Shown: positions 41,859-50,966, counted from the stretch's first letter. The stretch is 64,000 nucleotides of DNA from Pseudomonadota bacterium (GCA_023430045.1 JAEZCF010000135.1:1-64000), one strand, 5' to 3'. Notes: generated from the letters alone by a model not told the origin. Translations and numbers: made by a program.

Positions 41859-42983
41859 ATGAACAGCGCAGCGGCATTTCGCCCCGAACTCCCCTTCAAT
41901 GCGCTACCGCCGCTGCCCCCGGCGGCGGACATTGAAACGCGCCCATTGCTGAAGGCCTGCATCGGGGCGCACGCGGCCTTGGCCGGCCTGAAGCAGGCCA
42001 CGGCGCTGCTGCCCAATCCAACTGTACTGATCAATACGATCCCGGTCCTTGAGGCGCAGGCCAGTTCCGGGATCGAGAACATCGTCACCACCACTGACGA
42101 TCTGTTCCGTTATGCCGACGATCAGGACCACGCACGCGATCCCGCGACCAAGGAAGCGTTGCGATATCGCAGTGCCCTTCATGAAGGTTTCCAGTCGTTG
42201 CAGACGCGGCCGCTCTGCACGGATACGGCCGTGGTCGTCTGCAGCCGGATCAAGGGAATCGCCATGGACGTCCGACGTGTCCCGGGCGTTGCACTGGTCA
42301 ATGGAGTCACCCAGCAGGTGGTCTATACGCCGCCCGCAGGCGAAACGGTGCTGAGGGAGCAGCTGAGTAACTGGGAGCGCTTCATCCACGATCATGAAGA
42401 GATCGATCCGTTGATCCGCATGGCCGTCGCGCATTACCAGTTCGAGGCGATCCATCCCTTTCTGGATGGCAACGGTCGCACCGGTCGTGTACTCAACCTG
42501 CTCATGCTGGTGGAGCAGGGCCTGCTGGATCTACCGATCCTTTATCTGAGCCGCTTCATTCTCCGCAACCGGGCCGACTACTATCGGCTGTTGCTCGATG
42601 TCACCTGCCATGGCCGATGGGCCGAGTGGGTGGCCTACATGCTGACCGCGGTGGAGGAAACCGCGCGCTGGACCACCGCGAAGATCCACGCGATCCGCCT
42701 GCTGGAACAGCAGGCGCGGGATCACATCCAGCGTCATGCGCCCAAGGCCTACAGCCGCGAGCTGGTTGAAGTCATTTTCAATCAACCCTACTGCCGGATC
42801 CAGAATGTAATGGACGCGTGCGGCGTGACACGACAGACTGCCGCTCGCCATCTGAAGGAACTGGTAGCAGCGGGCGTGATGCAGGAACAGCGCGCAGGCA
42901 AGGAAAAATGGTTTCTGCACCCCGCGTTCCTGCAGCTGCTTTCCAGTGAACACCACCCGTTGCCTGGTTACCAGGCGACCTGA
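41859..42983 (+). CDS. Class II Fic protein with C-terminal winged helix (Fic gene 3)
   Basis: A 374-residue Fic protein inserted between oleA and oleB. The N-terminal inhibitory motif SSGIENIVTT fits (S/T)xxxE(G/N), and the active motif HPFLDGNGRTGR is complete, so regulated AMP transfer is predicted. The C-terminal VIFNQPYCRIQNVMDACGVT, then QTAARHLKELVAAGVM, is a winged helix. It resembles Fic gene 1 in layout but little in sequence. GGAGG lies six bases before the ATG at 41859; an ATG at 41841 falls in the operator-like repeat. It has its own promoter region and no obvious link to olefin synthesis. Confidence 0.92.
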   Translation: MNSAAAFRPELPFNALPPLPPAADIETRPLLKACIGAHAALAGLKQATALLPNPTVLINTIPVLEAQASSGIENIVTTTDDLFRYADDQDHARDPATKEALRYRSALHEGFQSLQTRPLCTDTAVVVCSRIKGIAMDVRRVPGVALVNGVTQQVVYTPPAGETVLREQLSNWERFIHDHEEIDPLIRMAVAHYQFEAIHPFLDGNGRTGRVLNLLMLVEQGLLDLPILYLSRFILRNRADYYRLLLDVTCHGRWAEWVAYMLTAVEETARWTTAKIHAIRLLEQQARDHIQRHAPKAYSRELVEVIFNQPYCRIQNVMDACGVTRQTAARHLKELVAAGVMQEQRAGKEKWFLHPAFLQLLSSEHHPLPGYQAT

Positions 42984-42999
42984 ACCTGACAACAGATCG

Positions 43000-43887
43000 A
43001 TGACCTATCCCGGCTACCCCGCCCACCCGCAGCGCTTTGACGTCCGCCCCGGCCTGTCGATGAACTACCTCGACGAAGGTCCGCGCGATGGCGAAGTGGT
43101 GGTGATGGTCCATGGCAACCCGTCGTGGAGCTATTACTGGCGCACGCTGGTGGCCGGCCTGTCCGACCGTTATCGCTGCATCGTGCCGGATCACATCGGC
43201 ATGGGTCTGTCCGACAAACCTGCCGACGACCAGTACACGTACACGCTGCAATCGCGCGTTGACGACCTGGACGCGTTGTTGCACCACTTGGGCATCACCG
43301 GCCCGGTGACGCTGGCGGTGCACGACTGGGGCGGCATGATCGGCTTCGGCTGGGCGCTGTCCCATCACCAGCAGGTCAAGCGCCTGGTGGTGCTCAACAC
43401 CGCCGCGTTTCCGATGCCGGCAGCGAAGAAGATGCCATGGCAGATCGCGCTGGGCCGGCACTGGAAGGTAGGCGAATGGATCATCCGCACCTTCAACGCG
43501 TTCTCCGCCGGCGCATCCTGGCTGGGCGTGGAACGAAAGATGCCGGCCGAGGTGCGCCGGGCCTACGTGGCGCCATACGACAGCTACGCCAACCGTATAA
43601 GCACCATCCGCTTCATGCAGGACATCCCCTTGTCGCCGGCCGATCCGGCGTGGCCGCTGCTGGAACGCTCCGGCCAGGTGCTGCCGTCCTATGCCGACCG
43701 GCCAGCCTTCATCGGCTGGGGTCTGCGTGATTTCGTCTTCGACCACCACTTCCTGGAAGGTTTCCGGGCGGCGTTGCCGCAGGCCGAAGTGCATGCGTTC
43801 GAGGATGCCGGGCACTACGTGCTGGAGGACAAACACGAAGTGCTGGTGCCGCGGATCCGCGCGTTCCTGGACGCGAACCCGCTCTGA
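43000..43887 (+). CDS. oleB: OleB, beta-lactone decarboxylase
   Basis: A 295-residue alpha/beta-hydrolase of the haloalkane-dehalogenase branch. The oxyanion region reads VMVHGNPSWSYYWRTLVAGL, the nucleophile elbow is VHDWGGMIGFGWAL with Asp in place of Ser, and the catalytic His lies in EDAGHYVLEDKHEVL. OleB removes CO2 from the beta-lactone made by OleC, giving the olefin. It begins 16 bases after the Fic gene stop, so it may depend on the Fic transcript or an internal promoter. The oleA-B-C-D set is complete in the window. Confidence 0.93.
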   Translation: MTYPGYPAHPQRFDVRPGLSMNYLDEGPRDGEVVVMVHGNPSWSYYWRTLVAGLSDRYRCIVPDHIGMGLSDKPADDQYTYTLQSRVDDLDALLHHLGITGPVTLAVHDWGGMIGFGWALSHHQQVKRLVVLNTAAFPMPAAKKMPWQIALGRHWKVGEWIIRTFNAFSAGASWLGVERKMPAEVRRAYVAPYDSYANRISTIRFMQDIPLSPADPAWPLLERSGQVLPSYADRPAFIGWGLRDFVFDHHFLEGFRAALPQAEVHAFEDAGHYVLEDKHEVLVPRIRAFLDANPL

Positions 43888-43892
43888 TCGCT

Positions 43893-43946
43893 GTGACGAC
43901 CAACGGTCGTCACCCACCGCTGTGGGTACCGACCGTTGGTCGGTAC
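43893..43946. repeat. Two palindromes after oleB
   Basis: GTGACGACCaacGGTCGTCAC (43893-43913) and GTACCGACCgttGGTCGGTAC (43926-43946), both perfect. They are REP-like hairpins with a core (GACC/GGTC) unlike the GC-rich SMAG type and lie between convergent oleB and the YkgJ-family gene. Confidence 0.75.
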
Positions 43947-43951
43947 GCCGC

Positions 43952-44383
43952 TCAGGCCGCGATCGGCGCCAGCGGGGGCGATGACGGGCTGTTGCCGTTG
44001 TCGTCCGGATGGCCGTCGTCGTTGTCGGCACCGTCGCGCCAGCGCCAGTCGGCCAGTGTCAGCGGTGGCAGCCCATGGACGATCCGCGCCTTGTCGCATT
44101 GCGGGCTGGCCTTGCCGTACTCCCATGAGGCATCCACCTCCCGGCATACGCTCGGCCGGTTGGGATGGATGCTGCAGCGCGAATACACGCCGATGTCCGC
44201 ATCCAGCGCCACGCAGCGTATCGGCGCCGAATGCGTGCCACGCATGCACAGCCGATGCGGGTCCAGGGTTTCCGTCAGCTGGCGGGGCACGCCACCCGGC
44301 GTGACTTCATCCGATTCCATCCAGTGGAAGGCCACGCGGTATTGGGTGCAGCAGGCACCACAGGTCATGCAGGGATGTTGCAT
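43952..44383 (-). CDS. YkgJ-family cysteine cluster protein
   Basis: A 143-residue protein with the CxxCxxCC-type start MQHPCMTCGACCTQYRVAF and further cysteines in HRLCMRGTHSAPIRCVALD, YSRCSIHPNRPSVCREVD and SPQCDKARI. This is the YkgJ (UPF0153) family, thought to bind zinc or an iron-sulfur cluster. The tail is acidic and Asn/Pro-rich. It lies on the minus strand between oleB and oleC, its start about 100 bases from the oleC start. No established link to olefins. Confidence 0.88.
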   Translation of the reverse strand: MQHPCMTCGACCTQYRVAFHWMESDEVTPGGVPRQLTETLDPHRLCMRGTHSAPIRCVALDADIGVYSRCSIHPNRPSVCREVDASWEYGKASPQCDKARIVHGLPPLTLADWRWRDGADNDDGHPDDNGNSPSSPPLAPIAA

Positions 44384-44487
44384 GGGCAGTCCGCCTCGGG
44401 CGGCAGTCAGGATCGGGAACGAGGGTGCGGATTTTCCACGAAGCGGGCCGCCGCGCAAGAAATTCCGTAAGCGGCGACAATGAACGG

Positions 44488-46146
44488 ATGAACGGACCCT
44501 GCAATATCGCTGCGCGGCTGCCCGAACTGGCCCGCGAACGCCCCGACCAGATCGCCATCCGCTGCCCCGGACGCCGGGGTCCCGGCAATGGCATGGCGGC
44601 CTACGACGTCACCCTGGACTACCGCCAGCTGGACGCCCGCAGCGATGCGATGGCGGCCGGCCTGGCGGCCTACGGCATCGGCCGCGGCGTGCGCACCGTG
44701 GTGATGGTGCGCCCCTCGCCGGAGTTCTTCCTGCTGATGTTCGCGCTGTTCAAGCTCGGCGCGGTGCCGGTGCTTGTGGACCCGGGCATCGACAGGCGTG
44801 CCTTGAAGCAATGCCTGGATGAAGCGCAGCCGGAGGCGTTCATCGGCATACCACTGGCTCACGTGGCACGGCTGGCGCTGCGCTGGGCACCGTCGGCGCA
44901 CAGGCTGGTCACGGTGGGTAGGCGGCTGGGCTGGGGCGGCACCACGCTGGCCGCGCTGGAGCACAGCGGCACCCGCGGTGGCCCCATGCTTGCGCAGACC
45001 GATGGCGAGGACATGGCGGCTATCCTGTTCACCAGCGGCTCCACCGGCGTGCCCAAGGGCGTGGTCTACCGCCACCGCCATTTCGCCGGCCAGGTGGCGT
45101 TGCTGGGACAGGCATTCGGCATGCAGCCCGGCGGCGTGGACCTGCCGACCTTCCCGCCCTTCGCACTGTTCGATCCCGCGCTGGGCCTCACCTCGGTGAT
45201 CCCGGACATGGATCCCACGCGGCCTGCGCAGGCAGATCCGCGACGCCTGCACGATGCGATCCAGCGCCATGGCGTGACCCAGCTGTTTGGTTCACCTGCG
45301 CTGATGCGGGTGCTGGCTGACCACGGCAAACCGCTGGACGGGGTGATGCGCGTGACGTCCGCTGGCGCGCCGGTACCGCCGGACGTGGTGGCGAAGATCC
45401 GCCGCCTGCTGCCGGCCGATGCGCAGTTCTGGACGCCCTACGGGGCCACCGAATGCCTGCCGGTGGCGGTCATCGAGGGCCGTGAGCTGGAAAACACCCG
45501 CGCCGCCACCGAAACCGGCGCCGGTACCTGCGTAGGTAGCGTGGTGGAGCCGAACCACGTGCGCATCATCGCCATCGATGACGCAGCCTTGCCGGACTGG
45601 GCGCAGGTGCGCGAGCTGCCGGCAGGAGAGGTCGGCGAGATCACCGTTGCCGGGCCGACCACCACCGACAGTTACTTCAATCGTCCGCAGGCCACCGCGG
45701 CGGCCAAGATCGCCGAAACGCTGGCCGATGGCAGCCAGCGCATCGTCCATCGCATGGGCGATGTCGGCTATTTCGATGGGCAGGGACGGCTGTGGTTCTG
45801 CGGCCGCAAGACCCAGCGCGTGGAAACCGCGCAGGGCCCGCTGTACACCGAACAGGTGGAGCCGGTCTTCAATACCGTGCCGGGTATTGCGCGCAGTGCG
45901 CTGGTCGGCGTCGGGTCTCCCGGGGCCCAGGTGCCCGTACTGTGCGTGGAGCTGGCGCGAGGCCAGTCCGATTCGGCTGCGCTGCAGGACGCATTGCGCG
46001 CCAAGGCGCAGGCGCGGTTGCCCGAGGCCGGCCTGCAGTATTTCCTCGTCCATCCTGCATTCCCGGTGGACATCCGCCACAACGCCAAGATCGGCCGCGA
46101 GAAACTGGCCGCATGGGCCACCGCACAACTGGAGAAGCAGTCATGA
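44488..46146 (+). CDS. oleC: OleC, beta-lactone synthetase (AMP-forming)
   Basis: A 552-residue ANL-superfamily enzyme that uses ATP to close beta-hydroxy acids to beta-lactones. It has the P-loop ILFTSGSTGVPKGVVYRHRH, FWTPYGATECLPVA for adenine/acyl contact, and GDVGYFDGQGRLWFCGRKTQ with the hinge Asp region; the C-terminal IGREKL supplies the family Lys. The N-terminal half (VVMVRPSPEFFLLMFALFKL) is typical. It overlaps oleD by ATGA. The start at 44488 gives the normal opening MNGPCNIAARLPELARERP. Confidence 0.94.
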   Translation: MNGPCNIAARLPELARERPDQIAIRCPGRRGPGNGMAAYDVTLDYRQLDARSDAMAAGLAAYGIGRGVRTVVMVRPSPEFFLLMFALFKLGAVPVLVDPGIDRRALKQCLDEAQPEAFIGIPLAHVARLALRWAPSAHRLVTVGRRLGWGGTTLAALEHSGTRGGPMLAQTDGEDMAAILFTSGSTGVPKGVVYRHRHFAGQVALLGQAFGMQPGGVDLPTFPPFALFDPALGLTSVIPDMDPTRPAQADPRRLHDAIQRHGVTQLFGSPALMRVLADHGKPLDGVMRVTSAGAPVPPDVVAKIRRLLPADAQFWTPYGATECLPVAVIEGRELENTRAATETGAGTCVGSVVEPNHVRIIAIDDAALPDWAQVRELPAGEVGEITVAGPTTTDSYFNRPQATAAAKIAETLADGSQRIVHRMGDVGYFDGQGRLWFCGRKTQRVETAQGPLYTEQVEPVFNTVPGIARSALVGVGSPGAQVPVLCVELARGQSDSAALQDALRAKAQARLPEAGLQYFLVHPAFPVDIRHNAKIGREKLAAWATAQLEKQS

Positions 46147-47153
46147 AGATCCTCGTCACCGGTGGCGGTGGTTTCCTCGGCCAGGCCCTGTGCGCAGGGC
46201 TGGTTGAACGTGGTCACCAGGTACTCAGTTTCAGTCGTGGTCATTACCCTGCGCTGCAGGCGATGGGCGTGGGGCAGATCCAGGGCGATCTTGCCGACGC
46301 GCAGGCGGTGCTGCATGCGGTGACCGGCATGGACGCGGTGCTGCACAACGCGGCCAAGGCCGGTGCATGGGGCAGCTACGAGAGTTACCACCAGGCGAAC
46401 GTGGTCGGCACCGACAACGTCATCGCGGCCTGCCGCGCGCGCGGCATTTCGCGGCTGGTGTATACCTCCACGCCCAGCGTGACCCACCGTGCCAACCACC
46501 CGGTGGAAGGCCTGGGTGCGGACGAAGTGCCTTATGGCGAGGATTTCCAGGCGCCGTACGCGGCGACCAAGGCCATCGCTGAACAGCGGGTGCTGGCGGC
46601 CAACGATGCAACGCTTGCCACCGTGGCGCTGCGTCCGCGGTTGATCTGGGGGCCGGGCGACCAGCAGCTGGTGCCACGCCTGGCCCAGCGTGCGCGGACG
46701 GGGCGACTGCGGCTGGTGGGCGATGGCAGCAACAAGGTGGACACCACGTACATCGACAATGCCGCGCTGGCGCATTTTCTGGCACTAGAGGCGCTGGCAC
46801 CGGGCGCTGCCTGTGCCGGCAAGGCGTATTTCATTTCCAATGGCGAACCATTGCCCATGCGCGAGCTGATCAACAAGCTGCTCGATGCCGTCGGAGCGCC
46901 TGCCGTGCACAAGACCCTGGGGTTCCGGACCGCTTACCGCATCGGCGCCGTATGCGAGCGGCTGTGGCCGCTGCTGCGCCTCCCCGGCGAACCGCCGCTG
47001 ACGCGTTTCCTTGCCGAACAGCTGTGCACGGCGCACTGGTACAGCATGGAACCAGCCCGCCGTGACTTCGGTTATGTGCCCAAAGTGAGCATTGACGAGG
47101 GCCTCACCCGGCTGAAGGCTTCATCACGCGGCGAGTTTCCCATCACTTCCTGA
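46143..47153 (+). CDS. oleD: OleD, NADPH-dependent beta-keto acid reductase
   Basis: A 336-residue extended SDR protein that reduces the OleA product to the beta-hydroxy acid used by OleC. Rossmann start KILVTGGGGFLGQALCAGLV, catalytic YAATK (in PYAATKAIAEQ) with Ser in YTSTPSVTH, and RLIWGPGDQQLVPRLAQRAR match OleD and 3-beta-hydroxysteroid-type reductases. It is coupled to oleC by an ATGA overlap. In several organisms OleB, OleC and OleD assemble together. Confidence 0.95.
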   Translation: MKILVTGGGGFLGQALCAGLVERGHQVLSFSRGHYPALQAMGVGQIQGDLADAQAVLHAVTGMDAVLHNAAKAGAWGSYESYHQANVVGTDNVIAACRARGISRLVYTSTPSVTHRANHPVEGLGADEVPYGEDFQAPYAATKAIAEQRVLAANDATLATVALRPRLIWGPGDQQLVPRLAQRARTGRLRLVGDGSNKVDTTYIDNAALAHFLALEALAPGAACAGKAYFISNGEPLPMRELINKLLDAVGAPAVHKTLGFRTAYRIGAVCERLWPLLRLPGEPPLTRFLAEQLCTAHWYSMEPARRDFGYVPKVSIDEGLTRLKASSRGEFPITS

Positions 47154-47218
47154 ACACCGGCCTCGCGGGAGGATAGGCCTCAACGCCGAACCCGGCACTC
47201 AACCAGCGAGGACCGCCC

Positions 47219-47377
47219 ATGCTGCACTACGCCATCGTCTTTTTCGTCATCGCCATCATCGCTGCGGTGCTCGGCTTCTCCGGCATCGCCGGTGCGGCCA
47301 CCAACATCGCCTGGATCCTGTTCGTGGTGTTCCTGGTGCTGGCGGTGATCTCGATGTTCCGCAAGGGGCGCGTATAA
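47219..47377 (+). CDS. DUF1328 (UPF0391) small membrane protein
   Basis: A 52-residue protein with two membrane segments: MLHYAIVFFVIAIIAAVLGF, then IAWILFVVFLVLAVISMF, separated by a GIAGAA turn, ending RKGRV. This is the YtjA/UPF0391 family, often induced by envelope or osmotic stress; exact function unknown. A good ribosome-binding sequence (GCGAGGA) precedes it, and a strong terminator follows. Confidence 0.92.
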   Translation: MLHYAIVFFVIAIIAAVLGFSGIAGAATNIAWILFVVFLVLAVISMFRKGRV

Positions 47378-47403
47378 GCGCCGCGAGTGCTGTTACGTGA
47401 CAG

Positions 47404-47436
47404 ACGAGGCCGGGCATTGCCCGGCCTCGTTTTTTT
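47404..47436 (+). terminator. Rho-independent terminator after the DUF1328 gene
   Basis: ACGAGGCCGGGC-att-GCCCGGCCTCGT (12-base arms) followed by a T7 run. Confidence 0.95.
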
Positions 47437-47511
47437 CATGGTGGGCGCCGCGATACACGTCGGTTGAAAAGTCCGGTCGGTAACGAGCGTCGGTTGTCAC
47501 AGCTGCTGCAG

Positions 47512-48618
47512 TTACCGCTCTTCACCCACCGCGCTGTGCAGTCCACGGTCCAGCGCATGGCGTTCCAGCGCCAGCTCGATCAGTCGCGTGATCAACGCTG
47601 TGTACCCCAGTCCACTGGCGCCCCACAGCTTGGGATACATGCTGATGCGGGTGAAGCCCGGCAGGGTATTCACCTCGTTGACGATGATGTCACCGGCTGC
47701 GGTCAGGAATACATCCACGCGCGCCATGCCGGCGCATTCCAGCGCCTTATAGGCACTCAGGGCGACCTGCTGGATACGCGCCTGGGTATCGGCGTCGATG
47801 TCGGCAGGCACCACCACCTCGGCACCGTCCTCGTTGAGGTACTTGGTGTCATAGGCGTAGAACTCGTCATGCACGACGACCTCGCCACAGACGCTGGCCT
47901 GGGGCATGGCGTTGCCCAGCACCGCGCATTCGATCTCACGGCCAACGATCGCCGCTTCCACCAGCACCTTGTGGTCGTAGCGCAGCGCATTGCCCAGCGC
48001 CAACGCGAACTCCGCGGTCCCGCTGACCTTGCTTACCCCCACCGATGAACCCTGGTTGGCCGGCTTCACGAACAGCGGCAGGCCCAGTTCGGCGACCAGC
48101 GCCGCGACGTCCACGCTGTCTGCTTCGTGCCGCCGGATGCAGCGTGACGGGGCAACCTTCAGACCAGCATCGCGGAGCAGGCGCTTGGTTACGTCCTTGT
48201 CCATCGCCACCGCCGAGCCCAGTACGCTGGAGCCCACGAATGGCAAGTTCGCCATGCGCAGCAGGCCCTGCAGCGAACCGTCCTCTCCCAGCGGGCCATG
48301 CACGATGGGCAGCACGACATCGATCTGGCCGAGCGCGGTGCCCGCATCGGTGGCCTGCAACTGGGCCTGTTCCAGGCCTGGCCGCACCGCCAGTGCAGTG
48401 CCGGACCGGTTCAACGCGATGCGCGCGGGATCATCGGCATGCAGCAGGAAACTGTCCGGCTGGCTGAGGTGCCATTGACCCTGCTTGTCGATACCGATCA
48501 GTACCGGCTCGAATCGTTCGCGATCGAGTGCATCAAGAATGTTCCTGGCCGATTGCAGCGACACCTCATGCTCGGATGATCTGCCGCCGAAGATGATGCC
48601 GACCCGGGTCTTGCGCAT
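47512..48618 (-). CDS. ddl: D-alanine--D-alanine ligase
   Basis: A 368-residue ATP-grasp enzyme making the D-Ala-D-Ala dipeptide for peptidoglycan. It has RVGIIFGGRSSEHEVSLQSA at the start, LPIVHGPLGEDGSLQGLLRM, GSAVAMDKDVTKRLLRDAGL, LFVKPANQGSSVGVSKV and, at the end, VNEVNTLPGFTRISMYPKLW with metal and substrate ligands. The opening GGRSSEHEVS and length resemble DdlA-type ligases. The start at 48618 (MRKTRVGIIFGG) is chosen over an upstream extension. Not part of a cell-division cluster here. Confidence 0.96.
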   Translation of the reverse strand: MRKTRVGIIFGGRSSEHEVSLQSARNILDALDRERFEPVLIGIDKQGQWHLSQPDSFLLHADDPARIALNRSGTALAVRPGLEQAQLQATDAGTALGQIDVVLPIVHGPLGEDGSLQGLLRMANLPFVGSSVLGSAVAMDKDVTKRLLRDAGLKVAPSRCIRRHEADSVDVAALVAELGLPLFVKPANQGSSVGVSKVSGTAEFALALGNALRYDHKVLVEAAIVGREIECAVLGNAMPQASVCGEVVVHDEFYAYDTKYLNEDGAEVVVPADIDADTQARIQQVALSAYKALECAGMARVDVFLTAAGDIIVNEVNTLPGFTRISMYPKLWGASGLGYTALITRLIELALERHALDRGLHSAVGEER

Positions 48619-48872
48619 GACAAGGTGCCTCCATGGATGTGACGCATAGCATGAACTTTTTTTGCGCATCGCGAGAGGGCCCTGGGGTGTCGCGATTGCT
48701 TTCACGCCAAACAGGGCGGGGCGTCGAAAGCGCGGGAAGTGGCTGCTTTCAGCGCGTAGTCAATAGATTTCCTGATTGAATAGCGGCTGTCTTCGAACTT
48801 TTGCCTTCATTCCTTGCCGCGCTCCACTGCCGCTGCGCACCGTAATTCCAACGGAGGCAAGAGGGCAGGCAG

Positions 48873-49817
48873 ATGATCGGCGCCAGACGGCTTTGGGGGG
48901 CACCGCTCATCGCTACGTGTTGCGGCGCCGTGGCGGCAGATCAGGTCACCTATTTCCATACCGATGCACAGGGCTCGGTCGTCGCCCTTTCGGACGAAAA
49001 TGGCGAAATCATCGAGCGCCGGTATTACGAGCCCTATGGCACAGCATTGGATGCTGCCGTGGAGGGGCCAGGGTATACCGGTCATGTGCATGATGGTGCT
49101 ACAGGATTGGTTTACATGCAGCAGCGTTACTACGATGCGGTGCTTGGAAGATTTCTCAGCGTGGACCCGATAGCCGCGATCACAAGCACGGGCGCGGACT
49201 TCAATCGCTACGTCTATGCGTCGAGCAACCCTTACCGCTTCATCGATCCGGATGGGCGATGCGCGAAGGTGACGGGATCACACATCTGCCAGCACAGCCT
49301 TACCGGAACGGTCACGCGCTTCATGTTGCCGGCACACGGAAAGACGGACATGGCCAAGACGCAACAGGCATGGCCGGTGCCTGGATATACAAGGCTCAAT
49401 GCAGCGGACAAGCCTGGCGAAGGCAGGGGTGAGTTCGGCTCACCTAGACGCACGCGTTCCGGAATGTCCACCCATGCGGGTATTGATATCGAGGCGCCGA
49501 GCGGAGCACGGGTAGTGGCGCCACGCGACGGAGCGGTGGTGCGGATCACACCCAATCCCAGCAGGACTTATGGAGCGCAGGTTGTTATAGACCACGGTGA
49601 CGGGATTTATTCGCAGTCTGCCCATCTGGACACTATTTCCGTCAGGCCAGGAATGCTTGTAAACGGTGGGCAGGACATCGGTACCGTAGGGCGGACCGGG
49701 AACACCCCGCCTGAGGGAGATTCGCACCTGCATTTTGAAATTCGACTGAATTCGCCAGCCCCACGTAGTGTGGGCGGGACGGTCGCCGATCCTCGTTTAT
49801 ATCTGCCAGATCCGTGA
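48873..49817 (+). CDS. RHS-core / M23 peptidase fusion with signal peptide
   Basis: A 314-residue protein. After a signal-like start (MIGARRLWGAPLIATCCGAV) comes a single RHS core: YFHTDAQGSVVALSDENGEI, YEPYGTALDA, then YMQQRYYDAVLGRFLSVDPI and NRYVYASSNPYRFIDPDGR. Instead of a variable toxin it ends in an M23 (LytM) domain: THAGIDIEAPSGARVVAPRD with zinc His and Asp, SQSAHLDTISVRPGMLVNGG and DSHLHFEIRL (HxH), so it should cut peptidoglycan peptides. The many YD repeats of full RHS proteins are absent. Three exported proteins follow in the same direction and could provide protection. Confidence 0.82.
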   Translation: MIGARRLWGAPLIATCCGAVAADQVTYFHTDAQGSVVALSDENGEIIERRYYEPYGTALDAAVEGPGYTGHVHDGATGLVYMQQRYYDAVLGRFLSVDPIAAITSTGADFNRYVYASSNPYRFIDPDGRCAKVTGSHICQHSLTGTVTRFMLPAHGKTDMAKTQQAWPVPGYTRLNAADKPGEGRGEFGSPRRTRSGMSTHAGIDIEAPSGARVVAPRDGAVVRITPNPSRTYGAQVVIDHGDGIYSQSAHLDTISVRPGMLVNGGQDIGTVGRTGNTPPEGDSHLHFEIRLNSPAPRSVGGTVADPRLYLPDP

Positions 49818-49825
49818 GGTGGGCA

Positions 49826-50320
49826 ATGAAAGCAATTTTTATCGCCGCATCGCTGTCGTTGGCTTCATGCTCAGCAGCCGACGAAGGAGGTCGTTCGGAA
49901 AACGCTGGAAAACATAAGGGGCCGGTAGCGGTGATCGGCCAGGTTCCGGAGGGAACATTTTTGTTTTCGAGCTCCGACTGTGACGTGTATGGGTTCGCTG
50001 ACTGCGGTGCCAAGGATGGACAAGGAAGAATTTACGCCATATTCGATGGAGCCGTAACTCGTATATCGCTGACGCGCGAGGATGCCAAGCGTGGAGCGGT
50101 GCTGCCTGCGGGGATGGTTTTTGGTGAAAGCCTTCAATTGTCCAGAAAAAAGGCGCAGGATCATTATGGGGTGGAGCTTGAGTGCGGTGAGGTCGAGAAA
50201 CGGCAGGTGTGCAGTTCCGGGTTCAGTATTCGTTCGCCAGTGGGGGAGATATATTCGCTTTCAATCGCGGATGATGGACGAAATGGACTGGATGAAGTAG
50301 TCGAGCGGATAGATTTCTAA
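49826..50320 (+). CDS. Lipoprotein, candidate immunity protein 1
   Basis: A 164-residue lipoprotein: MKAIFIAASLSLASCSAADE has the lipobox LASC. The mature part has Cys pairs (SSDCDVYGFADCGAKDGQGR; LECGEVEKRQVCSSG) and is beta-rich, with no recognised family. GAGGTG lies close before the ATG, nine bases after the RHS-M23 stop, so the two are translated as a unit. Periplasmic location is what immunity against a peptidoglycan peptidase needs, but the role is inferred from position only. Codon use is more AT-rich than the core genes around. Confidence 0.6.
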   Translation: MKAIFIAASLSLASCSAADEGGRSENAGKHKGPVAVIGQVPEGTFLFSSSDCDVYGFADCGAKDGQGRIYAIFDGAVTRISLTREDAKRGAVLPAGMVFGESLQLSRKKAQDHYGVELECGEVEKRQVCSSGFSIRSPVGEIYSLSIADDGRNGLDEVVERIDF

Positions 50321-50469
50321 AGATCGATGTTTTACGTGGCCCTCGATGCTGGCGTGATATCAGAAATGGTGAAGGCTTTGAGTTGTTTGGTGGCTTTGCG
50401 CAAAGTCGACGCTGTCAATGGACAAGCGAGGAATTTAGATGTCTCACCCGCAGACGAAGCTGCGCCGCG

Positions 50470-50949
50470 ATGAATAGTGGATTGCTGGTTGCCGTTCTGT
50501 TGATGTCCGGAAACTCGCCTGCTCCGCTCCAATCTCTGTGCGTGCGTCCGGGCGATTCCATCGAGGCGGCCCATAAGCAATGTCGCGTTTTATCGGAGGG
50601 GGTCGACTACACAGAGGAAGGCGCCTTACCCCATCTCAAGGTCGCTTATGGACGGGACATTGTCACCTTGGATATTTATGAGGAGAAAATAGATCTTATC
50701 CGATTCAGAAGGGGTCTCCTGCCCTTTCCGGGTGTGGCCCTTGGAGACGACCTCGGCTCGATAAAGAGATCTAATCCGTCTCTTGAACTGCGTTCAATGC
50801 AGGGGGAGGAGGGCTATCTGGTGTCGTTGAAAGATAGTCGGCGCTGCATGAGTTTGATATTTGAAGCAGGCCATGTTTCCGATGCAGATTTCAATCAAGG
50901 GAAGTTCGATGATTTGAAGCTGATGGGCATCAATTGGGTCGTCTGCTGA
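50470..50949 (+). CDS. Secreted protein, candidate immunity protein 2 (tandem paralogue)
   Basis: A 159-residue exported protein (signal MNSGLLVAVLLMSGNSPAP). The mature part starts LCVRPGDSIEAAHKQCRVLS, then LPHLKVAYGRDIVTLDIYEE, PFPGVALGDDLGSIKRSNPS and SLKDSRRCMSLIFE. The next gene has the same framework, so the two are tandem paralogues from one duplication. No family is known to me. Position downstream of the RHS-M23 gene and an AT-rich composition suggest it belongs to the same accessory island. The start has only a weak ribosome-binding site. Confidence 0.65.
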   Translation: MNSGLLVAVLLMSGNSPAPLQSLCVRPGDSIEAAHKQCRVLSEGVDYTEEGALPHLKVAYGRDIVTLDIYEEKIDLIRFRRGLLPFPGVALGDDLGSIKRSNPSLELRSMQGEEGYLVSLKDSRRCMSLIFEAGHVSDADFNQGKFDDLKLMGINWVVC

Positions 50950-50966
50950 GGGCTGCGGCCGGTGAA

